A stretch of 64,000 bases of DNA from an uncultured Muribaculaceae bacterium (GTDB taxonomy: Bacteria > Bacteroidota > Bacteroidia > Bacteroidales > Muribaculaceae): contig CAJTPK010000001.1 in NCBI GenBank assembly GCA_910578075.1, positions 113,867 to 177,866 of the forward strand, written 5' to 3'. The position numbers and the translations under genes are program-made. The notes beneath the pieces are model-generated. The model did not search any database. It saw only the letters and a program-made list of their open reading frames with translations, and was not told where the DNA came from. This document shows, in pieces, positions 43,672 through 52,355 of the stretch (position 1 is the first letter of the stretch; each line of letters starts with the position of its first letter).

Positions 43672-43707
43672 GGCATAAATATTCCTCTTAAACGGAATAT
43701 TTATGCC
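43672..43707 (-). terminator. terminator after the malic enzyme gene
   Basis: A perfect 14-bp stem (GGCATAAATATTCC / GGAATATTTATGCC) with an 8-nt loop. On the minus strand it is followed by TTTTTTATG. It lies 43 nt after the stop codon of the malic enzyme gene. Confidence 0.8.
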
Positions 43708-43750
43708 CAAGTATTATATCGGATCAATTAAGTCTCTCTTATCCGATGAA

Positions 43751-45043
43751 TTATGTTGTCAACCGTGACATCCTTAAGCGCAATTCTTCATCGTACGCTT
43801 TCCAGTCATCAATAACTCTTCTGGCCACACCTGATTCGATGGCAGCTTTAACTACTGCCGGCGACACCCGATAGAGCAATCTTGGATCAAAGGGTTTTGG
43901 CAATATATACTCTTTGCCAAATTCGAAATCTACATTTCCATATGCCTCCTTAACCACAGCGGGCACCTCTTCTCTTGCGAGTTTTGCGATTGCATGACAA
44001 GCCGCAAGCTTCATATCTTCGTTGATTTCCACAGCCCTACTGTCAAGAGCACCGCGGAAAATATAAGGGAATCCAAGAACGTTATTGACCTGATTTGGAT
44101 AATCGCTTCGACCCGTGGCAATAACAACATCCGGTCTTGTGGATTTGGCCAAGTCGTATTGAATCTCCGGCTCAGGATTAGCAAGCGCGAAAACAATCGG
44201 CTTAGGAGCCATGCTCATCAACATTTCGGGCGTAAGTACATTCGCCACACTTAAACCAACAAACACATCTGCACCGACAATAGCCTCTTCAAGAGTATGC
44301 AGATCCCGGGAAGTTGCAAATTCACGCTTCTGTGCATTAATATCAGTGCGATCATTCCTTATCACCCCCTTGGAATCACACATCACAAGATTGGAAGGAT
44401 CCACGCCAAGCTTTATATATAATCTTGCACAACTTATAGCTGCCGCACCCGCCCCGTTTACAACAAGACGTGCCTCCTTTATATCCTTCCCCTGCACCTC
44501 AAGCGCATTGAGCAAAGCTGCCCCCGATATGATTGCAGTGCCATGCTGGTCATCATGCATGATAGGCATGGTGCATTCACTTTTAAGTCTACTCTCGATC
44601 TTGAAACATTCCGGAGCCTTGATATCTTCAAGATTCACACCTCCGAATGTGGGGCTTATAGCCTTTACTATTTCTACAAATTTATCAGGATCTTTCTCAT
44701 CTACTTCTATGTCAAACGAATCTATCCCGGCAAAAATTTTAAACAACAGCGCCTTGCCCTCCATTACCGGCTTGCCGGCCAATGCGCCAATATCTCCAAG
44801 TCCGAGAACTGCGGTACCGTTGGAAATAACTGCAACCAGATTGGCTTTATCGGTATACCGGTTTGCCAAAGATGGATCGCGCTCAATTTCCTTACACGGA
44901 AAGGCCACACCAGGGGAATACGCCAATGATAAGTCATGCTGGTTTGAATATGGCTTGGTGGGCATAACCTCGATTTTTCCGGGTGCCCATTCTTCATGAT
45001 ATTTTAATGCCTCTTCTTTGAGGCTTCCTTGTTTGTTGGACAT
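43751..45043 (-). CDS. maeB: malic enzyme, stand-alone form
   Basis: A 430-residue NAD(P)-dependent oxidative decarboxylase converting malate to pyruvate and CO2. Visible parts are YSPGVAFPC, the catalytic segment NGTAVLGLGDIGALAGKPVMEGK, the metal-binding IMHDDQHGTAII, and the dinucleotide-binding VNGAGAAAISCARLY. It ends at SRLTT followed by a strong terminator, so it has no phosphotransacetylase-like C-terminal domain, unlike the ~760-residue MaeB forms known elsewhere in the order. The start at 45043 (MSNKQGSLKEE) is preferred; 45052 is possible. Confidence 0.93.
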   Translation of the reverse strand: MSNKQGSLKEEALKYHEEWAPGKIEVMPTKPYSNQHDLSLAYSPGVAFPCKEIERDPSLANRYTDKANLVAVISNGTAVLGLGDIGALAGKPVMEGKALLFKIFAGIDSFDIEVDEKDPDKFVEIVKAISPTFGGVNLEDIKAPECFKIESRLKSECTMPIMHDDQHGTAIISGAALLNALEVQGKDIKEARLVVNGAGAAAISCARLYIKLGVDPSNLVMCDSKGVIRNDRTDINAQKREFATSRDLHTLEEAIVGADVFVGLSVANVLTPEMLMSMAPKPIVFALANPEPEIQYDLAKSTRPDVVIATGRSDYPNQVNNVLGFPYIFRGALDSRAVEINEDMKLAACHAIAKLAREEVPAVVKEAYGNVDFEFGKEYILPKPFDPRLLYRVSPAVVKAAIESGVARRVIDDWKAYDEELRLRMSRLTT

Positions 45044-45343
45044 AATCAACAAAAAATTAACTATGATTCTTTTATTTTCTGATTATATAACAAATATCCA
45101 GCGCGAAATATCACGCTGAACATTTATAATTCATTACAAAATTAGTAATTATTTATCACAATATACGCATGTTATAAAACATACTATCTGAAGTATGCAA
45201 AATTTAAAACAAATATAAACTCATTTTCAATAAAAGTTTTCCAAAATATTTTACAATAGACTATTAATAAGACATTTAAAAATTTCAATATTATAAATTG
45301 TTGTCCAAAAAGAAAATTTATTTGTTAAATTAATCTCTTAAAA

Positions 45344-45375
45344 TTTGCTGAATCAAAATAATAATAATACCTTTG
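45344..45375 (+). promoter_or_regulatory. Bacteroidetes-type promoter for nrdD
   Basis: TTTG at 45344-45347, a 20-nt gap and TACCTTTG at 45368-45375 form an exact -33/-7 consensus match, 72 nt before the nrdD ATG. Confidence 0.66.
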
Positions 45376-45376
45376 C

Positions 45377-45417
45377 ATTGCGATTTGAGAGTGCATTCAC
45401 ACGCCTCTCCTCGCAAT
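45377..45417 (+). promoter_or_regulatory. inverted repeat at the nrdD start site
   Basis: ATTGCGA (45377-45383) pairs with TCGCAAT (45411-45417), and inside them GAGAG (45387-45391) pairs with CTCTC (45405-45409). It begins just after the -7 box, so it may be an operator or form a leader hairpin. Confidence 0.4.
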
Positions 45418-45447
45418 AGTGACAAACGCTAAAATACCAGACAATCC

Positions 45448-47652
45448 ATGATACAGACAGTTGTAAAAAGAGACGGTCGCATTGTCGGCTACAATGAGGA
45501 AAAAATCAAGGCAGCAATTAGAAAAGCAATGCTGACTACCGAAATGGGAGAAGATGAGTCTTTGGTTCAGAAAATCACAGACAGAGTTGGCATGGGTGGC
45601 AAAGACCGTATGACTGTCGAAGAAATCCAAGATAAGGTTGAGATCGAATTGATGAAATCAGCTCGAAAAGATGTTGCAAAAAGATATATAGCATATCGTG
45701 ATCAGCGTTCCATTGCCAGGCGGGCAAAGACGCGAGATATGTTTCTTGAAATTATAGAAGCCAAAAATAATGACATCACCCGCGAGAATGCCAACATGAA
45801 CACGGATTCCCCCGCAGGAATGATGATGAAATTCGCCAGCGAGACAACAAAGCCGTTTGTGGATGATTATCTGCTGAGTCAGGAAGTGAAGACTGCTGTG
45901 AAAAATAATTATCTTCACATACATGACAAAGACTACTACCCCACCAAAAGTCTTACATGCGTGCAGCATCCGCTTGACCGCATACTTAAGCGTGGATTTG
46001 TGGCTGGACATGGTGAGTCAAGACCGGCAAAAAGAATTGAGACGGCAAGTGTCATAGCCTGCATTTCTCTCGAAACAGCACAGAATGAGATGCATGGCGG
46101 TCAGGCGATCCCAGCCTTTGATTTCTATCTCGCGCCCTTTGTGAGAAGTTCCTTCATAGAGGAAATCAAAAACCTTGAGCAACTGACGGGGTCAGATCTT
46201 TCCCATCTTTATAATAAGGAAATAAAAGATTATATTAAATCAGAACTTGATGGCCTGAGCGGAGACGACCGATACCTCCAACATGCTATCAACAAAACTG
46301 TAGGACGTGTTCATCAAGCTATGGAGGCTTTCATTCATAACATGAACACTATTCATTCCAGAGGCGGAAACCAGGTTGTATTCTCATCCATAAACTATGG
46401 AACGGACACCTCAGCCGAGGGTCGTTGCGTAATCCGGGAGCTTCTTAATTCCACTTATGAAGGTGTCGGCAACGGAGCCACAGCAATTTTTCCAATACAG
46501 ATCTGGAAAAAGAAACGTGGAGTTAGCTACCTTCCCGAAGATCCCAATTACGACCTTTATAAACTCGCTTGTAAAGTGACAGCAAGAAGGTTCTTCCCCA
46601 ATTTTGTCAATCTTGACGCAACTTTCAACCGTCACGAGAAATGGGATGCAAATGATCCTGAAAGATACAAATATGAGGTTGCGACAATGGGGTGCCGCAC
46701 CCGTGTTTTCGAGAACAGATACGGTGAAAAGACCTCTGTTGGCCGTGGAAACATATCTTTCTCTACAATCAATATCGTTCGCATAGCCATTGAGCTTATG
46801 AATGTGCGTGACAAAGACGAAAGAATAACAAGATTCTTCGAAAAGCTTGATGAAATTCTTAACGTGACCGCGCTTCAACTTGAGGAAAGATACAATTTCC
46901 AGAAAACAGCACTTGCCAAACAATTCCCTCTTGTCATGGGCGTTCTATGGAATGGCGCAGACCATCTCTCAAACACCGATACGATTGAATCAGTTATCAA
47001 TCAAGGCACGCTCGGCATTGGCTTTATCGGACTTGCCGAATGCCTCATTGCTCTTCTCGGCAAACATCATGGAGAAAGCGAGGAGGCGCAGGCTCTTGGA
47101 CTCCGCATAGTTAAACATATGAGAAGCCGAGTAAATGAATTCTCTGAAACGTATGGTCATAATTTTTCCGTTCTTGCCACTCCGGCAGAGGGTCTTTCCG
47201 GTAAATTTACAAAAAAAGACCGCAAGACATTCGGAATAATACCAGGTGTTACTGATAAGGAGTATTATACAAATTCCAACCATGTTCCGGTTTATTATCA
47301 CTGTTCTCCTCGCCATAAAGCAAAGGTCGAGGCTCCATACCATGAACTTACAGGAGGTGGTCACATTTTTTATGTAGAGATTGACGGAGATGCCACTCAT
47401 AATGAAGAATCAATCATGCAGATTGTGGACCTTCTTGATAAATATAATATGGGATATGGATCAGTTAATCACAATCGGAACCATTGTCCCAGATGTGGAT
47501 ATGAGAATGCATCTCAAGATGAAAGCCACTGCCCTAAATGCGGAGAGAAGTTTGAGACGATTCAGCGAATTACCGGATACCTTGTCGGAACTACCGACAG
47601 ATGGAATTCTGGTAAGCTCGCGGAGCTACATGACAGGGTGGTTCATGAATAA
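45448..47652 (+). CDS. nrdD: anaerobic ribonucleoside-triphosphate reductase
   Basis: A 734-residue class III reductase that makes deoxynucleotides without oxygen. An N-terminal ATP-cone (VVKRDGRIVGYNEEKIKAAI) is an allosteric site. The glycyl-radical residue is G710 in RITGYLVGTTDRWNSGK. The zinc site is formed by CPRCGYENASQDESHCPKCG. It is full-length, with a good promoter upstream. The activase nrdG starts 12 nt later, the standard arrangement. This marks an anaerobic lifestyle. Confidence 0.98.
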   Translation: MIQTVVKRDGRIVGYNEEKIKAAIRKAMLTTEMGEDESLVQKITDRVGMGGKDRMTVEEIQDKVEIELMKSARKDVAKRYIAYRDQRSIARRAKTRDMFLEIIEAKNNDITRENANMNTDSPAGMMMKFASETTKPFVDDYLLSQEVKTAVKNNYLHIHDKDYYPTKSLTCVQHPLDRILKRGFVAGHGESRPAKRIETASVIACISLETAQNEMHGGQAIPAFDFYLAPFVRSSFIEEIKNLEQLTGSDLSHLYNKEIKDYIKSELDGLSGDDRYLQHAINKTVGRVHQAMEAFIHNMNTIHSRGGNQVVFSSINYGTDTSAEGRCVIRELLNSTYEGVGNGATAIFPIQIWKKKRGVSYLPEDPNYDLYKLACKVTARRFFPNFVNLDATFNRHEKWDANDPERYKYEVATMGCRTRVFENRYGEKTSVGRGNISFSTINIVRIAIELMNVRDKDERITRFFEKLDEILNVTALQLEERYNFQKTALAKQFPLVMGVLWNGADHLSNTDTIESVINQGTLGIGFIGLAECLIALLGKHHGESEEAQALGLRIVKHMRSRVNEFSETYGHNFSVLATPAEGLSGKFTKKDRKTFGIIPGVTDKEYYTNSNHVPVYYHCSPRHKAKVEAPYHELTGGGHIFYVEIDGDATHNEESIMQIVDLLDKYNMGYGSVNHNRNHCPRCGYENASQDESHCPKCGEKFETIQRITGYLVGTTDRWNSGKLAELHDRVVHE

Positions 47653-47664
47653 AACATCATACAG

Positions 47665-48165
47665 ATGAACTCAAAAAGAACGGTAAGAATTTTGGATATA
47701 ATCCGGGGCACAACTGTTGATGGCCCCGGATTTCGCACTTCTATTTATTTCGCAGGATGCAGACACAGGTGCGAAGGATGCCATAATCCCCAATCCTGGA
47801 GCTTCGATGGAGGCAAAGAAATGACAATAGATGAAATCATGTCTGTTGTAGAAGAAGAAGATTTCGACGTCACCCTGACCGGAGGCGACCCCATGTATAA
47901 TATAGAAGCGCTATGCGAGCTGTCAGATGAGATTCACCAAACTGGCCACGACGTCTGGCTTTACACTGGTTATACCTGGGAAGAAATCGTAGACAATTCC
48001 AAATTGAAGGAGGCTGCAAAACATGTCGATGTTATCGTGGACTCACCTTTTATTATGGAATTAAAGGATGCTGATCTATTATTCAGAGGATCCTCAAACC
48101 AGAGAATTATTGATGTAAAAAAATCTATCGCTGATGAGGCCATTCATTTATGGCAAAGAAAATGA
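47665..48165 (+). CDS. nrdG: anaerobic ribonucleotide reductase activating protein
   Basis: A 166-residue radical-SAM enzyme that installs the glycyl radical on NrdD. The CxxxCxxC cluster motif is in CRHRCEGCHNPQSW, followed by the SAM-contact VTLTGGDPMYN. The length is typical of short activases. It lies 12 nt after nrdD and clearly in the same operon. Confidence 0.97.
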   Translation: MNSKRTVRILDIIRGTTVDGPGFRTSIYFAGCRHRCEGCHNPQSWSFDGGKEMTIDEIMSVVEEEDFDVTLTGGDPMYNIEALCELSDEIHQTGHDVWLYTGYTWEEIVDNSKLKEAAKHVDVIVDSPFIMELKDADLLFRGSSNQRIIDVKKSIADEAIHLWQRK

Positions 48166-48229
48166 ACTTTAAATAGTCGCGTATGTTTTATAATTAGATT
48201 AAATAATTACTCTATAAACTCTATATACT

Positions 48230-48832
48230 ATGAGCACAAAAAAAAGTATCAAGGGCACGAAAACAGAAATGAATGTAGTTAATGCTTATCTTGCCGAAAC
48301 TCAGGCATTTGCCCGTTATACATTTTATGCCGGCATAGCCGACAAAGAGAAATACTTCCCCATTGGTGTGATTTTCAGGGAGACCGCAGACAATGAGCTT
48401 CATCATGCAAAGGTATTCTTGAAAATGCTTGAGAACACCGAAATCGTTGGAAACCCTGGCGTTGATGCCGGTTTCCTCGGGGATACCGCAGCAAACCTTA
48501 AAACTTCCATAAAGGAAGAGAGTGTTGACGGTTATGAATTTTATTATGCCGCTGCCAAGACCGCGAAAGAGGAAGGGTTTGATGATATCGCCACCCACTT
48601 CGAGGCTATCGCAGCCGTTGAGAAAACCCACCACGACAGATTCCAGAAGATGCTTGAATTCGTAGAAAAAGGCACTTTGTGGAAACGAGAGAAACCGGTT
48701 ACTTGGAAATGTCTCGTATGCGGTTATACAGAGGTTGGAACTGAGCCACCTACGAAATGTCCTGGCTGCGACCATCCTTATCAGCACTACATCGCCATTG
48801 AAGACGGCTACGCGCCGGCCCCAATGGGTTAA
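48230..48832 (+). CDS. rbr: rubrerythrin
   Basis: A 200-residue peroxide-scavenging non-heme iron protein of anaerobes. The N-terminal ferritin-like four-helix bundle shows the diiron Glu/His segments (NAYLAETQAFARYTFYAG, ETADNELHHAKVF, AVEKTHHDRFQK). The C-terminal rubredoxin-like domain has CLVCGYTEVGTEPPTKCPGC. It follows nrdDG by 64 nt, so it may share their transcript; a terminator is next. The grouping fits protection of oxygen-sensitive radical enzymes. Confidence 0.97.
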   Translation: MSTKKSIKGTKTEMNVVNAYLAETQAFARYTFYAGIADKEKYFPIGVIFRETADNELHHAKVFLKMLENTEIVGNPGVDAGFLGDTAANLKTSIKEESVDGYEFYYAAAKTAKEEGFDDIATHFEAIAAVEKTHHDRFQKMLEFVEKGTLWKREKPVTWKCLVCGYTEVGTEPPTKCPGCDHPYQHYIAIEDGYAPAPMG

Positions 48833-48870
48833 AAGACATTATGAAATAATCAACTTGCTTAATACGACAC

Positions 48871-48900
48871 AAATCCGCAGAGAAATCTGCGGATTTTTTC
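48871..48900 (+). terminator. terminator after rubrerythrin
   Basis: A 10-bp perfect stem (AAATCCGCAG / CTGCGGATTT) with a 6-nt loop, followed by TTTTC. It lies 38 nt after the stop codon. Confidence 0.82.
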
Positions 48901-48940
48901 ATGTATATATTAAGAAGTTGCGCATATGGCTTTTTTTTGT

Positions 48941-48948
48941 TAAATTTG
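48941..48948 (+). promoter_or_regulatory. -7 promoter element of the ftsY operon
   Basis: TAAATTTG lies 19 nt before the ftsY ATG. GTTG at 48917-48920, 20 nt upstream, is a 3-of-4 match to the -33 box. Confidence 0.5.
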
Positions 48949-48967
48949 CGTAATAATTTAGAAGCCA

Positions 48968-49933
48968 ATGGGATTTTTCAATAAACTATTTTCCAAGAAA
49001 GAGAAAGAGACCCTCGACCAGGGATTGCAGAAAACCAAAGAAGGGGTATGGAATAAAATAACCAGAGCTGTTGCTGGTAAAAGCAAAATTGATGAGGATG
49101 TCCTTGATGCATTAGAGGAAGCATTCATCACAAGTGATGTGGGTGTTGACACTACGCTTAAAATCATCGACAGGATACAGGACCGTGTCGCTCGCGACAA
49201 ATACGTGGGTAGCAGCGAGTTGAGATCTCTTTTATGCGAAGAGATTTCAGATATGCTTGAAAAGCCTGAGAATGGTCAGGATATAGAGGATTTCCATGTC
49301 CCGGCATCCTCTTCTCCATACGTGATTATGGTAGTAGGTGTTAACGGAGTCGGTAAAACTACAACTATCGGCAAGCTTGCGTATCAGTATAAAGCAGCCG
49401 GAAACAAAGTTGTCTTAGGAGCTGCTGATACTTTCAGAGCAGCTGCCATAGAGCAGCTGGATATATGGGGAGAACGCATAGGGGTTACAGTCATCAAACA
49501 GAAAATGGGAAGCGACCCTGCCGCAGTGGCTTTCGACACATTGTCGTCTGCAAAAGCTCAGGGTGCGGACGTTGTTATTATCGATACGGCCGGAAGACTT
49601 CACAACAAAGTCGGCCTTATGAACGAATTGACAAAAATTAAAAATGTCATGAAACGTGTGGTTCCGGATGCCCCTCAAGAAATATTGCTTGTCTTAGACG
49701 GTTCAACAGGACAGAATGCATTTGAGCAGGCACGTCAATTCGTGGCAGCAACAGAAGTCAACAATCTCGCAATTACAAAACTTGACGGCACGTCCAAAGG
49801 TGGTGTAGTGATCGGAATAAGCGATCAGTTTAAGATCCCTGTAAAATATATTGGTCTCGGGGAAGGGAAAGAAGATATACAGATCTTCCACGCAAAGGAG
49901 TTTGTCAAAACACTTTTTGGTGAAGCAATCTGA
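48968..49933 (+). CDS. ftsY: signal recognition particle receptor FtsY
   Basis: A 321-residue SRP GTPase that docks ribosome-SRP complexes at the membrane. NG domain motifs are visible: G1 GVNGVGKTTTIGKLA, ADTFRAAAIEQL, IDTAGRLH, and TKLDGTSKGG. It lacks the long acidic A domain of E. coli FtsY and has only a short basic N-terminal helix (MGFFNKLFSKKEKE), as in many Bacteroidetes. It is the first gene of the ftsY-rimO-menF-pepO-GIN cluster. Confidence 0.97.
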   Translation: MGFFNKLFSKKEKETLDQGLQKTKEGVWNKITRAVAGKSKIDEDVLDALEEAFITSDVGVDTTLKIIDRIQDRVARDKYVGSSELRSLLCEEISDMLEKPENGQDIEDFHVPASSSPYVIMVVGVNGVGKTTTIGKLAYQYKAAGNKVVLGAADTFRAAAIEQLDIWGERIGVTVIKQKMGSDPAAVAFDTLSSAKAQGADVVIIDTAGRLHNKVGLMNELTKIKNVMKRVVPDAPQEILLVLDGSTGQNAFEQARQFVAATEVNNLAITKLDGTSKGGVVIGISDQFKIPVKYIGLGEGKEDIQIFHAKEFVKTLFGEAI

Positions 49934-49982
49934 TTGCTGTTTCATCATCTAAAAGGATATATAATTCAGACAATTTTGATCA

Positions 49983-51287
49983 ATGATCAAGAATAGAATT
50001 GACATAATAACAATGGGGTGCTCCAAGAATCTTATAGATTCCGAGCGTATAATGCGGCGACTTGATGCAAAAGGATATCAGGTATCTCATGATCCCGAAT
50101 CGGCTGAAGGAGAATATGTGGTCGTAAACACTTGCGGATTCATTGCTGATGCCAAAGAGGAATCCATTGAAATGCTTCTGGATCTTGCAAGATTAAAAGA
50201 AGATGGCACCATTGGAAAGATTGTGGCAATGGGATGTCTGACCCAGCGCTATCGTGATGATATTGCAAATGAATTACCTGAAATTGACATCATGCTTGGT
50301 AAATTCGATTGGAATGTTTTCATTGATTCTTTACCGGATCTGACTAAAACAGAAAAACCGAAATCCTGGGAAAGAGAGCTAACAACCCCGCCACATAGTG
50401 CATATCTGAAGATTTCTGAAGGATGCAACCGATTTTGCGCATTCTGCGCGATACCTTTAATAACAGGACGCCACACTTCCAGGTCAATCGAAGAGATATT
50501 GGAGGAAACACAACATCTCGTAAAGAATGGTGTGAAAGAGTTCAATATCATAGCTCAGGATCTTTCCTCCTATGGAACGGATATATATGGTGAGCACAAG
50601 CTTGCTGAGCTGATTGATAAAATGGCTGAGATTCCGGGAGTGGAATGGATAAGGCTTCATTACGCATATCCATCCGATTTCCCATATGAGATTCTTGACG
50701 TGATGGCAAGACATGATAACGTATGCAAATATATCGACATAGCGTTGCAACATATATCAGATAAAGTTCTTTCAAACATGCGCCGTCACATCTCTAAGAA
50801 AGAGACGCTTGAATTGATTGATGAAATGCGTCGCAGAGTACCAGGAATAAAGATCCGCACAACGCTGATGGTCGGCTTTCCCGGTGAAGGTGAAGAGGAA
50901 TTCCAGGAGCTCCTTGATTTTGTAAAAACGCAAAAGTTTGACCGAATGGGAGCATTCGCTTATTCTGAAGAAGATGATACCTGGGCTGCAAAAAATCTTG
51001 ATGATTCCATTCCTCAGGAAGAGAAACAGAGACGCCTCGATTTGCTTATGGAAGCCCAGGAAGCCGTTTATGAAGAACAGAATTCCGGCATGATAGGATC
51101 TACAGTCCGCTTGATTGTTGATGAAATTGAAGGTGACACCCGTGTATGCCGCTCTCAATGGGATAGTCCGGAAGTTGACATGAATTATTATGTCAAAGGA
51201 AGCAATGCTGATCCGGGAGATTTCATCACTGCCAGGATCACATCTGATCAGTTATTTGATTTCGAAGCAGAAGCCCTCGATAAGTAA
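49983..51287 (+). CDS. rimO: ribosomal protein S12 methylthiotransferase RimO
   Basis: A 434-residue radical-SAM methylthiotransferase that modifies an Asp of ribosomal protein S12. The N-terminal UPF0004 domain has three cluster cysteines (MGCSKNLIDSE, NTCGFI, MGCLTQRY). The radical-SAM motif is CNRFCAFCAIPLITGRH. A C-terminal TRAM-like domain starts near SGMIGSTVRLIVDEIEGD. It starts 49 nt after ftsY. RimO is preferred over MiaB by GCSKNLIDSE and the IPLITGRH context. Confidence 0.95.
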   Translation: MIKNRIDIITMGCSKNLIDSERIMRRLDAKGYQVSHDPESAEGEYVVVNTCGFIADAKEESIEMLLDLARLKEDGTIGKIVAMGCLTQRYRDDIANELPEIDIMLGKFDWNVFIDSLPDLTKTEKPKSWERELTTPPHSAYLKISEGCNRFCAFCAIPLITGRHTSRSIEEILEETQHLVKNGVKEFNIIAQDLSSYGTDIYGEHKLAELIDKMAEIPGVEWIRLHYAYPSDFPYEILDVMARHDNVCKYIDIALQHISDKVLSNMRRHISKKETLELIDEMRRRVPGIKIRTTLMVGFPGEGEEEFQELLDFVKTQKFDRMGAFAYSEEDDTWAAKNLDDSIPQEEKQRRLDLLMEAQEAVYEEQNSGMIGSTVRLIVDEIEGDTRVCRSQWDSPEVDMNYYVKGSNADPGDFITARITSDQLFDFEAEALDK

Positions 51288-51308
51288 GATATAAAACAGA
51301 ACGGTCCG

Positions 51309-52322
51309 ATGTTCGACAGTTTTTGTGCATACCGACTACCCTCTTCTCCGGATATTCATTGTCTCAAAGGGGGTATGACCGAAGGAATTCGGCCCGGATT
51401 TGTTATTGCCCCATTTGATTTATCGGCAGCAAGTATTATTACTATTGATTCTACCAGCGACGCAGAATGGGATGACTTGACGGTGTTGCTTAATAACGAC
51501 ATACCGGAAAAGCATACATTCCCGATGCCTTCTAAATCCACTACCCGAGTGGAACATAAGACAGAGGTGGAAACCATTGTAAGCGAACTTGAAGGTAATG
51601 ATCATAAAAAGACGATTGCTACTAAAGTTATTTTTTCGAAAGGCTCGATCGACCCTGAAAACTCTTTTAATTCATTATCGGAAAAATTACCCAACGCTTT
51701 CATATTTCTTTTCTACACACCTGTATCCGGTGCATGGCTTGGCGCATCCCCGGAACTTTTGCTGAAATCAGATTCAGCGGGGATATCTACATGCGCACTT
51801 GCCGGGACTCGAAAAGCAGGCGGAATTGGAGAATGGGATAGAAAAAATATTATGGAACAGCAAATCGTTCGAGACTACATAATGAATATATTCTCAAGAT
51901 TTGGACTCAACCCTGCATATACTCCGACCATCACAAGGAATGCAGGAAAAGTGGAACATCTCTATACTGAGATATCAGCTTCTTACCCCGAAGATAAAAA
52001 ATTTAACATAAAAGAGTTGATTTGCAATCTTTCCCCCACCCCTGCATTGTGTGGCTTTCCGAAGTCTGAATCCATGGATAGAATAAGTAGACTTGAAAAA
52101 TTCAAACGGGGATACTACGGTGGTTTCTGTGGAATCTACTCATCACTGTCGGATTTTGCTTTTTATGTCAATCTAAGGTCAATAAGATTCACTGTCGACA
52201 GTTGGTGTATGTTTGCTGGTGGTGGCATCACATCCCAATCTGATCCCAAAGAAGAATGGGAAGAGACAGAACAAAAAGCAAACGGAATAATAAATAATTT
52301 ACGTTTCCTGTCACAAAAATAA
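51309..52322 (+). CDS. menF: isochorismate synthase (chorismate-binding enzyme)
   Basis: A 337-residue enzyme of the chorismate-utilising family, predicted to convert chorismate to isochorismate for menaquinone synthesis. The core signatures GAWLGASPELLLKS, STCALAGTRKAGG, EHLYTEISA, LSPTPALCGFPK and GGGITSQSDPKEEWEETEQK are present. Anthranilate and aminodeoxychorismate synthases are related, but the short N-terminus and GFPKSES favour MenF. It lies 21 nt after rimO; menD and other men genes are not here. Confidence 0.88.
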   Translation: MFDSFCAYRLPSSPDIHCLKGGMTEGIRPGFVIAPFDLSAASIITIDSTSDAEWDDLTVLLNNDIPEKHTFPMPSKSTTRVEHKTEVETIVSELEGNDHKKTIATKVIFSKGSIDPENSFNSLSEKLPNAFIFLFYTPVSGAWLGASPELLLKSDSAGISTCALAGTRKAGGIGEWDRKNIMEQQIVRDYIMNIFSRFGLNPAYTPTITRNAGKVEHLYTEISASYPEDKKFNIKELICNLSPTPALCGFPKSESMDRISRLEKFKRGYYGGFCGIYSSLSDFAFYVNLRSIRFTVDSWCMFAGGGITSQSDPKEEWEETEQKANGIINNLRFLSQK

Positions 52323-52355
52323 AATTTTAGAGTATTACTAATATCAGAGATAATT

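Larger units (their letters stand above)
45053..45447. promoter_or_regulatory. regulatory region between malic enzyme and nrdD genes
   Basis: About 395 nt of AT-rich DNA. It contains a 6-bp inverted repeat CATACT-6 nt-AGTATG (45180-45197), a minus-strand -7-like CAAATATA (45210-45217), the nrdD promoter at 45344-45375, and an inverted repeat over the predicted nrdD start site (45377-45417). No gene is seen. Confidence 0.45.

Noticed and set aside
44211..44999. 262-residue ORF opposite the malic enzyme gene
   Set aside because: It is Ser/Thr-rich shadow coding antisense to a well-supported gene.
43751..45043. maeB as a truncated pseudogene
   Set aside because: The malic domain is complete, the tail is smooth and a strong terminator follows directly, so a natural short form is more likely.
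46411..46923. 170-residue ORF opposite nrdD
   Set aside because: Antisense shadow of a highly conserved gene; no start context or domain.
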